Positions 1-7,984 of a DNA stretch of 64,000 nucleotides are shown here, piece after piece (positions within the stretch are counted from its first letter, which is position 1; every line of letters begins with the position of its first letter). The DNA is taken from NCBI GenBank assembly GCA_965261915.1, contig CBDHDW010000013.1:1798001-1862000 (forward strand), written 5' to 3'. The stretch comes from JAIBDK01 sp965261915. Its GTDB lineage: Bacteria > Pseudomonadota > Gammaproteobacteria > Arenicellales > Poriferihabitantaceae. A model generated the notes under the pieces. It was given only the letters and a program-made list of their open reading frames with translations, did no database searches and was not told the origin of the DNA. The translations under genes were made by a program, and so were the position numbers.

Positions 1-147
1 ACGGTCAATTGCTTTATGAATTCGTGATTCATCACCAACCAGCACAAGCTTGACCTGGCTAGCTTCAGACAGCAACTCGCCGACCGCGGGGATGGTTGTG
101 TCCAATCCATGGTCACCACCCATGGCATCAATTGAAATTGTGATCAT
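1..147 (-). CDS. plsX: Phosphate acyltransferase PlsX, N-terminal fragment
   Basis: PlsX makes acyl-phosphate from acyl-ACP at the start of phospholipid synthesis. Only the first 49 codons lie in the window. The ATG is at 147-145 and the frame stays open to base 1. The translated start, M-I-T-I-S-I-D-A-M-G-G-D, carries the DAMGGD motif typical of PlsX N-termini. The gene follows rpmF on the same strand after 57 bases, the usual rpmF-plsX pairing, so co-transcription is likely. The truncation comes from the window edge and is not a mutation. Confidence 0.9.
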   Translation of the reverse strand, partial: MITISIDAMGGDHGLDTTIPAVGELLSEASQVKLVLVGDESRIHKAIDR

Positions 148-204
148 GGCGAGATCAATAGCCGCGAATGTATTTCGCGACTATTGGTAAAAGGCCAAGG
201 AAAA

Positions 205-387
205 CTAGTCTTCTGCGCGGGTTTCGACTACCTTTTTGCCCTTATAGTAACCGCCAGCAGTTACATGGTGGCGACGGTGTAGTTCTCCGGAAACCGGATC
301 AATTGACAAAGCAGATGACTTTAGTCCATCGTGTGATCTACGCATACCTCGTTTAGAAGGAGTTTTACGATTTTTCTGTACGGCCAT
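205..387 (-). CDS. rpmF: 50S ribosomal protein L32
   Basis: Structural protein of the large ribosomal subunit, 60 residues, the normal size. It begins MAVQKNRKTPSKRGMRRSHD, the characteristic basic L32 start, and has the HVTAGGYYKGKKV tail. It lacks the zinc-binding cysteines that some L32 versions carry, so it is the cysteine-free form. A GAGGG ribosome-binding site lies about 4 bases before the ATG. plsX follows. The yceD (DUF177) gene usually found directly upstream is absent: the next 306 bases are non-coding and then aroG runs the other way. Confidence 0.95.
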   Translation of the reverse strand: MAVQKNRKTPSKRGMRRSHDGLKSSALSIDPVSGELHRRHHVTAGGYYKGKKVVETRAED

Positions 388-693
388 AATGCCCTCGAAT
401 AAATATAAATTACGTTAAATCTTTCAGTTCAGGCTACCGCATAAATCGGTGCCGGGTATCCTGTCCTCAACAACCCGGTATGATAGTACCAGGCTGCCCC
501 GATGCCAGTTCTGAAAAGCCGCAGGATTATAATCTTTTCAGGTATTCGGGTCAAAACTTAATATTTTTCATTACTTAATGAAATAATGGTAGTAATTTGC
601 TGAATTAGTGGTATTTTTTAAAGTAATCACTTAACACTGAATTGCGATAACCGTACAATCCGGCCTTTATATTTTACCGCCCACATAATAAAC
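388..693. other. Intergenic region between divergent rpmF and aroG
   Basis: 306 bases with no convincing gene, so both promoters must lie here. Two symmetric elements are visible. One is a CCGGGT/ACCCGG inverted repeat at 452-457 and 473-478. The other is an 8+8 palindrome, TTTCATTA-CT-TAATGAAA, at 566-583, about 110 bases before the aroG start. I see no strong sigma-70 pair and no yceD remnant. Confidence 0.6.
566..583. promoter_or_regulatory. Perfect 18-base palindrome upstream of aroG, possible operator
   Basis: TTTCATTA and TAATGAAA are exact inverted copies separated by CT. Symmetry and position upstream of a DAHP synthase gene suggest a dimeric regulator site. It does not match the TyrR box (TGTAAA-N6-TTTACA) that controls such genes in Escherichia coli. 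AT-rich DNA gives such palindromes by chance fairly often, so this is only a candidate. Confidence 0.3.
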
Positions 694-1752
694 GTGACTA
701 GTAATACTACTGACGATCTCAGAATCTCGACAATCAAGCGGGTAATCAGCCCCAGCGAAATCAACAAAGAGCTGCCGAATACGGAAAAAGCCGCGGAAAC
801 CACCATCGGAACCCGCGAGCAGATTCATCAAATTCTGCAAGGTAATGACGACCGTGCGCTGGTTATAACCGGCCCCTGTTCTATACACGATACAAAAGCC
901 GCGCTGGATTATGCTGAAAGATTATTCCCTTTGAAAGAGAGCTATGCGGAAGATTTGTTAATTGTGATGCGTGTCTATTTTGAAAAGCCGCGAACAACAG
1001 TCGGCTGGAAAGGGCTGATAAACGACCCGGATCTGAATGATACCTTTGATATTAACAAAGGCTTAAGAACCGCACGTCAACTGTTGCTGGACTTAAACAA
1101 TATGGGGATACCCGCAGGCACAGAATATCTCGATATCATTACACCGCAATACGTTGCAGATCTCATTTCCTGGGGCGCTATTGGTGCAAGAACCACTGAA
1201 AGCCAGGTTCATCGGGAGTTAACTTCCGGGCTTTCCTGCCCTGTGGGATTAAAAAACGGCACCAACGGAAATCTCGACATTGCAGTCGATGGTATTCGTG
1301 CCGCTGCACGACCACATCACTTTCTGTCACTGACCAAGCAGGGTCAATCTGCAATCTTTACCACTACCGGAAACGAGGATTGTCATATTATCCTGCGCGG
1401 CGGAAAAGAACCCAATTTTGATAAGGAAAGCGTCGATATTGCATGCGAAAAACTGTCATCTGCCGGGCTGACTCCACAGGTAATGATTGATTTTAGCCAT
1501 GCGAACAGCCGTAAAATTCCTGAAAATCAAGCGGCCGTTGCCAAAGATGTGGGTCAGCAAATTTCTGCAGGAGACAGTCGTATAATGGGTGTGATGGTGG
1601 AAAGCCATCTTCAATCCGGCAGACAGGATGTGGTTAACGGTAAAGCCGAGATCTACGGCAAGAGCATCACCGATGCCTGCGTTGATTTTGAAACGACAGA
1701 AGAAATTATTGAAATCCTGGCACAATCTGTCCGTCAGAGAAGACAAAAGTAA
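694..1752 (+). CDS. aroG: 3-deoxy-7-phosphoheptulonate synthase, class I
   Basis: Condenses phosphoenolpyruvate and erythrose 4-phosphate to DAHP, the first step of the shikimate pathway. 352 residues from a GTG start, against about 350 in E. coli AroG/F/H. Visible signatures are DDLRI near the N-terminus, GPCSIHD at 60-66 (Cys62 being the conserved metal ligand), KPRTTVGWKG at 98-107, GARTTESQVHRELTSGLSCPVG and MIDFSHANS. I cannot tell from sequence alone which aromatic amino acid inhibits it, so the symbol stands for the family. No good Shine-Dalgarno precedes the GTG. sat starts 31 bases downstream on the same strand and may be co-transcribed. Confidence 0.93.
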   Translation: MTSNTTDDLRISTIKRVISPSEINKELPNTEKAAETTIGTREQIHQILQGNDDRALVITGPCSIHDTKAALDYAERLFPLKESYAEDLLIVMRVYFEKPRTTVGWKGLINDPDLNDTFDINKGLRTARQLLLDLNNMGIPAGTEYLDIITPQYVADLISWGAIGARTTESQVHRELTSGLSCPVGLKNGTNGNLDIAVDGIRAAARPHHFLSLTKQGQSAIFTTTGNEDCHIILRGGKEPNFDKESVDIACEKLSSAGLTPQVMIDFSHANSRKIPENQAAVAKDVGQQISAGDSRIMGVMVESHLQSGRQDVVNGKAEIYGKSITDACVDFETTEEIIEILAQSVRQRRQK

Positions 1753-1783
1753 TCAATGTCATAAAAAATACGCGTCAATAATC

Positions 1784-2974
1784 ATGATCAAACCCCATGG
1801 TTCAACCGAACTGCTGCCACGATTTGTAGAAGACGCTCGACTCAGAGCGGAACTGCAGGAAAACGCACTTAATCTACCGCGCGTACAGCTTAGTTCTGCT
1901 GGAGCTGCAAATGCAGTAATGCTAGGTGCTGGATATTTCACTCCGTTAACGGGCTATATGGACAAGGCCAATGCACTATCAGTTGCAACTTCCATGAAAA
2001 CAACAGATGGATTGTTTTGGCCAACACCCGTACTTTGCCTGGTTGACAATGCAGAGCTGCCGGAAAGCGGTCAATCACTGGCATTGACTGACCCTAACGT
2101 CGATGGAAATCCAGTCATTGCCATTCTTTCTTTGGAGTCTGCGGAATCCATGGCAGAAGAAGAGATGATGACAATATGCGATTCGGTTTACCGAACTCGC
2201 GATCCCGAGCATCCGGGGGTGGCTGAGTTTCTTGCCCAGGGCAGAATACTGTTATCCGGTCCTATCCAGGTATTAAATTTTAGCTATTTTGAAACAGCGT
2301 TCTCAGATACCTTTCGAACAGCAGGTCAAATACGTCAGCAAATTGCAGACAATGGCTGGGAAAAAACGGTCGCGTTTCAAACCCGAAATCCAATGCATCT
2401 TGCCCACGAAGAACTTTGCCGAATAGCGATGGAGCGCGTCGGCGCAGATGGCTGCGTTATTCATATGCTATTGGGCAAATTAAAGCCCGGCGATATTCCA
2501 GCCTGCGTTCGCGATGCCGCGATCCGAAAAATGGTGGAAATTTATTTTCCGCCAAATACCGTGATGATTAGCGGATACGGCTTCGATATGCTGTATGCGG
2601 GGCCGAGAGAAGCCGCACTGCATGCGGTTTTTAGACAAAACATGGGCGCTACTCATTTCATCATCGGCCGCGATCACGCCGGCGTCGGAGATTACTATGG
2701 TGCCTTCGATGCACAAACCATATTCGACGACGAGATACCGGCCGATGCGCTTGAAATAGAAATTTTCAATGCAGACCACACAGCGTGGTCGAAAAAGCTT
2801 AATAAAGTCGTGATGATGCGCGAGGCACCGGAACACGAAATGGAAGATTTCGTTATTCTTTCCGGAACGAAAGTAAGAGAAATGTTATCCGAAGGGATTG
2901 CCCCTCCAAAAGAGTTTTCACGCCCTGAAGTCGCGCAAATCCTCATGGAACACTATCAATCTTCCCAGGGTTAA
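1784..2974 (+). CDS. sat: Sulfate adenylyltransferase (ATP sulfurylase), single-chain type
   Basis: Interconverts ATP plus sulfate with APS plus pyrophosphate. 396 residues from the ATG at 1784. The frame is open further upstream into aroG, but that part reads as out-of-frame aroG. Catalytic motifs are QTRN at 199-202, HLAH at 205-208 (the HxxH nucleotide site) and GRDHAG at 295-300. Length and sequence, including MIKPHGSTEL at the start and SRPEVAQILM at the end, match as I remember them the homo-oligomeric Sat of purple sulfur bacteria. This is not CysD/CysN. In sulfur oxidizers that enzyme runs toward ATP formation from APS. No apr, dsr or sox genes are in the window, so an assimilatory role remains possible. 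Confidence 0.92.
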   Translation: MIKPHGSTELLPRFVEDARLRAELQENALNLPRVQLSSAGAANAVMLGAGYFTPLTGYMDKANALSVATSMKTTDGLFWPTPVLCLVDNAELPESGQSLALTDPNVDGNPVIAILSLESAESMAEEEMMTICDSVYRTRDPEHPGVAEFLAQGRILLSGPIQVLNFSYFETAFSDTFRTAGQIRQQIADNGWEKTVAFQTRNPMHLAHEELCRIAMERVGADGCVIHMLLGKLKPGDIPACVRDAAIRKMVEIYFPPNTVMISGYGFDMLYAGPREAALHAVFRQNMGATHFIIGRDHAGVGDYYGAFDAQTIFDDEIPADALEIEIFNADHTAWSKKLNKVVMMREAPEHEMEDFVILSGTKVREMLSEGIAPPKEFSRPEVAQILMEHYQSSQG

Positions 2975-3447
2975 AAATTCTGGCTGGTCTGTATCCAATA
3001 ATAACCAGTCATCCCAGTTTGATTCAGTCGACAACCCTATATAGCAACGCGACCATCAAGCGGGGTAATTCTGAGAACTCAAAAACAGTTTAATCTCTTT
3101 TCAAAATTGATTTTGCTTGAATCGAAACGTTAGACTGTCTGCCAAGATGAACTAAACCTGTATTTTCATACTTATCGCGGACTTTTTCGAAAACTTTAAC
3201 TCCAATGTCCAGGTTTTTGTAAAAATCCTGCACCACCGGTATCAAGTATCCGCTATCTTGAGTCGCCACGCATGAAGTCAGTTTCATTCTGAAATTGGCG
3301 CATATTACGTGATTATCAGCGCAAGTGCGAATACTCGTTTGCTCGAACCCGGCAGCAAGAAATTCGCTTTATCCTGGATCAATTTTGCGATATAACCTTC
3401 ACCACTAAACAAGATCAAAATCCACAAAATACTCAAACCACCTCAAT
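2975..3447. other. Intergenic region between sat and trxB
   Basis: 473 bases. A 7-base imperfect stem (GGCTGGT/ACCAGTC, about 2981-3012) follows the sat stop but has no T-run, so it is a weak terminator candidate at best. One 65-codon frame on the minus strand (3090-3287) is listed separately with low confidence. I see no Shine-Dalgarno before trxB and no clear promoter. Confidence 0.5.
3090..3287 (-). CDS. Possible small protein, unknown function
   Basis: 65 codons from an ATG at 3287, lying alone in the sat-trxB gap and opposite to both. The translation is balanced in composition (MKLTSCVATQDSGYLIPVV... ending in a Lys/Arg-rich tail) and has no long low-complexity run. I recognise no family. 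No Shine-Dalgarno is visible. It may be a small gene or a remnant of a larger one, and a chance frame is equally possible. Confidence 0.25.
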   Translation of the reverse strand: MKLTSCVATQDSGYLIPVVQDFYKNLDIGVKVFEKVRDKYENTGLVHLGRQSNVSIQAKSILKRD

Positions 3448-4407
3448 ATGTCTGCTATCAAACATTGCAAATTACTTATACTGGGGTCCGGGCCCGCGGG
3501 TTACAGTGCCGCAGTATACGCAGCCCGAGCAAACCTCAACCCGGTGTTAATTACGGGTATTGAACAAGGCGGTCAACTCACAACAACCACTGATGTTGAT
3601 AACTGGCCAGGTGATGATGCAGGCGTTCAGGGACCGAAATTGATGGAAAGAATGAAACGTCATGCTGAACGATTTGAGACCGAAATAATTTTTGACCATA
3701 TCCATACTGCAAAGTTGGCAGATCGAGCGTTTATTCTCGAAGGCGATTCCGGCTCCTATAGTTGTGATGCCCTGATAATCGCAACGGGCGCATCGGCAAA
3801 GTACCTTGGGCTCGAGTCCGAAGAAGCCTTCAAGGGCAAAGGGGTTTCAGCTTGCGCAACTTGCGATGGTTTTTTCTATCGCAATCAGGAAGTTTCTGTC
3901 ATCGGCGGTGGTAATACCGCGGTCGAAGAGGCGTTATATCTTTCTAACCTGGCCTCAAAAGTAACCCTTGTTCATCGTCGGGACGAACTTCGAGCGGAAG
4001 CCATATTGATCGATCACTTAATGGCCAAGACCATCGAAAATGGCGGAAACATAGAAATTAAGTGGCATCATGTACTGAACGAAGTTCTCGGCGATGATAG
4101 CGGTGTAACGGGTATGCGAATTCAGAATGTCAAAACAGAACAAACTGAAGATATCAGTTTGATGGGGGTATTTATTGCCATTGGGCACACCCCTAACACC
4201 AGCTTATTCACTGGTCAGATTAATATGCAGGGTGACTATATAACCACGGCGGGTGGAACTCTCGGCAATGCCACAGAAACCAGTGTGAGCGGTATTTTTG
4301 CTGCCGGCGATGTCATGGATCATATTTATCGCCAGGCGGTTACTTCTGCCGGCACAGGGTGTATGGCAGCGCTGGATGCTGATCGGTATCTTAAGAATAA
4401 TACGTAA
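3448..4407 (+). CDS. trxB: Thioredoxin-disulfide reductase
   Basis: FAD enzyme passing electrons from NADPH to thioredoxin in the cytoplasm; a trxA gene is in this window at 40.3 kb. 319 residues, normal length. FAD-binding GSGPAG is at 13-18, the redox CATC pair at Cys136/Cys139 followed by DGFFY, the NADPH-binding GGGNTA at 153-158, and the C-terminal FAD motif GIFAAGDV near 285. The ATG at 3448 fits the family N-terminus although no ribosome-binding site is seen. The Smr gene starts 9 bases after the stop and is probably co-transcribed. Confidence 0.95.
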   Translation: MSAIKHCKLLILGSGPAGYSAAVYAARANLNPVLITGIEQGGQLTTTTDVDNWPGDDAGVQGPKLMERMKRHAERFETEIIFDHIHTAKLADRAFILEGDSGSYSCDALIIATGASAKYLGLESEEAFKGKGVSACATCDGFFYRNQEVSVIGGGNTAVEEALYLSNLASKVTLVHRRDELRAEAILIDHLMAKTIENGGNIEIKWHHVLNEVLGDDSGVTGMRIQNVKTEQTEDISLMGVFIAIGHTPNTSLFTGQINMQGDYITTAGGTLGNATETSVSGIFAAGDVMDHIYRQAVTSAGTGCMAALDADRYLKNNT

Positions 4408-4416
4408 CCCAGTGCG

Positions 4417-4962
4417 GTGAATAATTCACGCGATAATGATGTTGAAATATTTCGCAAGGCGATGGCGGGTGTTCGTCAGACTCATGGAAAACATACGAAT
4501 TCGGTAACCGATTCAAAACCCAGACCCAGCCCCGGACTTTGGTCGGGCAATAGTCGCTCTCTGTCCAGTCTCAACCGCTCATCCAGCGAGTCTGGAATTC
4601 TTGTGGATGATACTAATACCGGAGAATCCGTTACGTTTGCCCGCGGAGGACTTCAAAACAAAGTCCTGCGTCGCTTAAAGAGAGGAGAAATCCTGTTTAA
4701 CGCTGTTCTCGACTTACACGGATTTCAGAGTCATGAAGCGCATCAGGAGCTTGAAGCATTTCTCTCAGAGAGCATCCTGGAAAAGGAAAATTGTATTCTG
4801 ATTATCCATGGAAAAGGGTATCGTTCAGCAGATGGTAAAGGCGTTCTTAAACCGCTTACAATCGACTTTCTAAAACAGATTCAACAGGTCCGTGGATTTA
4901 CTTCTGCGCTTCCCAAAGATGGTGGAACCGGCGCTGTGTATGTACTACTAAACTCCAGATAG
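4417..4962 (+). CDS. Smr domain protein (SmrA/YdaL type)
   Basis: 181 residues from a GTG start 9 bases after trxB. The C-terminal half (about 95-180) is an Smr domain, with the two signature motifs LDLHGFQSHEAH and IIHGKGYRS. The N-terminal 95 residues are polar and serine-rich, probably disordered. Stand-alone Smr proteins of gammaproteobacteria have nuclease or nicking activity in family members studied, but the substrate of this one is unknown. It ends 14 bases from the convergent AlkB-like gene. Confidence 0.85.
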   Translation: MNNSRDNDVEIFRKAMAGVRQTHGKHTNSVTDSKPRPSPGLWSGNSRSLSSLNRSSSESGILVDDTNTGESVTFARGGLQNKVLRRLKRGEILFNAVLDLHGFQSHEAHQELEAFLSESILEKENCILIIHGKGYRSADGKGVLKPLTIDFLKQIQQVRGFTSALPKDGGTGAVYVLLNSR

Positions 4963-4976
4963 CCGGTCGATCAAAT

Positions 4977-5555
4977 TTAAGTTTGTATTTTTCTAAAAGT
5001 AAGATTAATACGCGGTCCGACGGCGGATTTTGTTTTTGGAACAGCATGTTTCCAGTTCCGCTGGCAATTTCCCTTCATAATTAACAGCGAACCATGGGTC
5101 AGATTCACTGCACAGGGTTTTCCTGCAGATTGACTTTTTGGGTGAAGCAGGAATCGCCGCGTATTGCCAAGACTCAATGATGCGATGACCGGGTTTTTAC
5201 CCAACTCTTTTTCGTCATCACTATGTTTGCCCATACTATCGTTTCCATCCCGATAGTAGTTCAAAAGCACGCTATTGAATTCTGACTCTACCCGTGATTC
5301 GATCGAACAACATAATTTTGAGAGATACTGCGGCCACGGAGCAGGATTTCGCACGATGCCGGAGTATTGGTAAACTGTACCTGGATCCCCATACCATGCG
5401 GAGAGACGGGGGCATTGTAATTGTCGATCAAAAAGCCGAATTACCTCTTGTTGCCAGGATACGTTTTCCAGCAAACACTCGAATAACCTGTAGCCATCCG
5501 AAGGTGACATAAAGTCAGGGATATACTCACATTGATCTGAAATAACGTTCAGCAA
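4977..5555 (-). CDS. AlkB-like 2-oxoglutarate/Fe(II) dioxygenase
   Basis: Predicted oxidative demethylase for alkylated bases in DNA or RNA. 192 residues. The iron ligands are His111 and Asp113 (KHSDDE) and His170 (WKHAVPK). Arg182 and Arg188 in PRINLTFR bind 2-oxoglutarate. LNYYRDGNDSMGKHSDDE resembles the ALKBH2/3-like bacterial AlkB group rather than E. coli AlkB. The frame opens with a TTG codon with no evident Shine-Dalgarno, so the exact start is uncertain. It is convergent with the Smr gene. The glutaredoxin-like gene lies upstream on the same strand. Confidence 0.88.
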   Translation of the reverse strand: MLNVISDQCEYIPDFMSPSDGYRLFECLLENVSWQQEVIRLFDRQLQCPRLSAWYGDPGTVYQYSGIVRNPAPWPQYLSKLCCSIESRVESEFNSVLLNYYRDGNDSMGKHSDDEKELGKNPVIASLSLGNTRRFLLHPKSQSAGKPCAVNLTHGSLLIMKGNCQRNWKHAVPKTKSAVGPRINLTFRKIQT

Positions 5556-5604
5556 AATTTAAAATAGGGAAAGTTAGCGGAAATTATCTGATCTATCGCA
5601 AGAT

Positions 5605-5865
5605 TCACCTGGTCAGTTTGGATAGTGCGGTTTGGAGTTCTTCAATATCTAAAAAATAGTGACAAATCTCTTCTTCACCAAGCGCCAGCACCGGAATGTA
5701 TTCTCGATATCTTTCGAACATTGCTGAACTTTCTTCAATATCGTGCATTCGCAGTTTCAGCCAATCACCATTGTTGGAATCAACTATAAATTTTGTCAGC
5801 AAAGTCTCCATGTTTACACACAAATCGCAATCGTCTTTGTAGTACAAGTCGAGAAAAACTGTCAT
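5605..5865 (-). CDS. Glutaredoxin-like protein (DUF836 type)
   Basis: 86-residue thioredoxin-fold protein with a redox motif Cys13-D-L-Cys16 and the cis-proline segment YIPVL around Pro58. Size and the KDDCDLC start fit the small glutaredoxin-like DUF836 family, whose partners are mostly unknown. It begins 10 bases after ligA on the same strand, so it probably forms the tail of the smc-zipA-ligA transcript. Confidence 0.8.
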   Translation of the reverse strand: MTVFLDLYYKDDCDLCVNMETLLTKFIVDSNNGDWLKLRMHDIEESSAMFERYREYIPVLALGEEEICHYFLDIEELQTALSKLTR

Positions 5866-5875
5866 TTATAAACCG

Positions 5876-7960
5876 TTATCTCCCAACGGATTGATTTTCC
5901 AGAACGGGTTGACAAGACTGCTGCACCATCTCCATAAACTGCGCCTCATCCAATATCGTAATATCGAGCGACGCCGCTTTGTCCGCCTTGGAACCGGCAT
6001 CTTCTCCGGCAATGACATAATCCGTTTTCGCAGAAACACTACCGCTAACCTTCGCACCTTGCCGTTGTAATCGTTTCTTGGCATCCGCTCTGGATATCGA
6101 TAACGACCCGGTAAGCACGACGGTTTTTCCACTGAAAAATCCTTCGTGATTATGAACGCCAGACTCGATTTTCGGCCAATGTACACCTGAATCAAGCAGG
6201 CGCTGAATGATCTCAATATTATAGGATTGCTGAAAGAAGGTAATAAGGCTTCGCGCAACGATTGGACCGATATCAGGAATAAGTTGTAAAGTTTCAGTAT
6301 CTGCCCGGGCTATTGCTTTCAACTCTCTCAGGCTGTCTGCCAAAATTTCTGCCGTCGTTTCTCCAATGAGCGGAATTCCCAGTGAATACAAGAATCGAGC
6401 CAATGTCGTTTCGCTACTCGTTTCAATAGCCAGCAGGAGATTCATTGCCGACTTCTCCGCCATACGCTCCAGTCCGGTAATATCCCCAAGCTCCAATTGG
6501 TATAAATCTGCAACATCACTGATTAACTTTTCGTCAACGAGCTGATCCACCAGCTTGTCACCCAGGCCCTCAATATCCATCGCTTTACGGCTGGCGAAAT
6601 GCTTAATGCTTTGTTTCTTTTGAGCGCGGCAAAATAGTCCACCGCTGCATCTCGCGATTACGCCGTCCCCTTCATAGACAATCTCTGATTGACATTCAGG
6701 ACACTCAACAGGAAATTCAAATTCCTGTGCGCCTTCAGGCCTTTTAGAAGTCACAACGGAAACCACTTCTGGTATGACATCCCCCGCCCTTCTAACAATA
6801 ACGGTATCACCAATATGAATTCCCAGACGCTGGATCTCCTCCTGATTGTGCAACGTCGCATTTGATACAGTTACACCACCGACAAATACTGGCTTGAGTC
6901 TGGCAACCGGGGTTATCGCGCCTGTGCGTCCCACCTGAACATCAATAGTTTCGACCATTGTCATCTCCTCTTGTGCAGGGAATTTGTGAGCAATAGCCCA
7001 GCGCGGAGCTCGTGCTGTAAAGCCAAGATCATGCTGCCAGTCAAGCCTCGATACTTTGTAAACAACTCCGTCGATATCAAACGGTAGCTCGTCACGCTGC
7101 TGCAGCAAATTTTCGTAATAATCAATACAAGCTTCAATTCCACTAACCGGTTGAGTCAGATCGGTAACGGGTAATCCCAAAGATTTAATCCACTGCAAAC
7201 ATTCAAGATGGGTTTCTGGAACATCCCCTCCTTGAACATCGCCCAGAGAATAACAATATAAACTTAACGGCCGAGATCCCGTTACCGCCGGATCCAGTTG
7301 ACGAAGCCCCCCAGCTGCGGCGTTTCTCGGATTGACAAATGTTTTAAGGCCGGCCTTTTTTTGCCTTTCATTTAACTCATCAAAATCCTGCCTGGTCATA
7401 AACACTTCGCCACGCACCTCGAATACGTCTGGTATTGCTTCTCCCTTTAATTGTGTTTGCGCAGCCAGAACCTGACGCATATTGTGGGTAATATTCTCTC
7501 CCGTGGAGCCGTCACCTCGGGTGGCTGCCTGAACCAGCCAGCCTTTTTCAAAGCGTAGACTTACCGCTAGCCCATCCAGTTTTGGCTCCGCCACATAGTC
7601 CACCAATAGCGGGATATTTTTCCCTTCTATCAAGTCTTTACTGAGCCCTTCTCTCACCCTGCGATCAAAATTTCGAATTTCATCCAGATCAAACGCATTT
7701 CCCAAAGATCGCATCGGCAGCGCATGCGTGACTTCGGAGAAGGTTTTTACTCCATTGAATTGTCTGCCACCCACTTTTTGGCTAATGGAGTCAGGAGTCG
7801 CAAATTGCGGATATTCGTGCTCCAGTTTTCCCAAATCCCGGAGTAGACGATCATAGGTTACATCCGGGATTTCCGGATCATCCAACACATGATAGCGGTA
7901 ATTGTGGTATTCCAGGCGCTCTTTCAAGAGCCGGATTTCGGTTTCCGGATTATCGGACAT
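5876..7960 (-). CDS. ligA: NAD-dependent DNA ligase
   Basis: Seals nicks in DNA replication and repair using NAD+. 694 residues, close to the E. coli length of 671. In order: Ia domain at 1-70 with YHNYRYHVLDDPEIPD, nucleotidyltransferase with adenylated Lys127 in KLDG, OB fold, a four-cysteine zinc finger (CPECQ...CSGGLFC) near 415-440, helix-hairpin-helix repeats, and a BRCT domain at about 605-680. The ATG at 7960 lies 24 bases after zipA. Order smc-zipA-ligA is conserved in many gammaproteobacteria. Confidence 0.97.
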   Translation of the reverse strand: MSDNPETEIRLLKERLEYHNYRYHVLDDPEIPDVTYDRLLRDLGKLEHEYPQFATPDSISQKVGGRQFNGVKTFSEVTHALPMRSLGNAFDLDEIRNFDRRVREGLSKDLIEGKNIPLLVDYVAEPKLDGLAVSLRFEKGWLVQAATRGDGSTGENITHNMRQVLAAQTQLKGEAIPDVFEVRGEVFMTRQDFDELNERQKKAGLKTFVNPRNAAAGGLRQLDPAVTGSRPLSLYCYSLGDVQGGDVPETHLECLQWIKSLGLPVTDLTQPVSGIEACIDYYENLLQQRDELPFDIDGVVYKVSRLDWQHDLGFTARAPRWAIAHKFPAQEEMTMVETIDVQVGRTGAITPVARLKPVFVGGVTVSNATLHNQEEIQRLGIHIGDTVIVRRAGDVIPEVVSVVTSKRPEGAQEFEFPVECPECQSEIVYEGDGVIARCSGGLFCRAQKKQSIKHFASRKAMDIEGLGDKLVDQLVDEKLISDVADLYQLELGDITGLERMAEKSAMNLLLAIETSSETTLARFLYSLGIPLIGETTAEILADSLRELKAIARADTETLQLIPDIGPIVARSLITFFQQSYNIEIIQRLLDSGVHWPKIESGVHNHEGFFSGKTVVLTGSLSISRADAKKRLQRQGAKVSGSVSAKTDYVIAGEDAGSKADKAASLDITILDEAQFMEMVQQSCQPVLENQSVGR

Positions 7961-7984
7961 GCGCGACCGCTCGTTTCAATGGAA

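Noticed and set aside
1628..1783. Longer Sat beginning inside aroG
   Set aside because: The added 52 residues are the wrong frame of aroG; the ATG at 1784 matches the Sat N-terminus.
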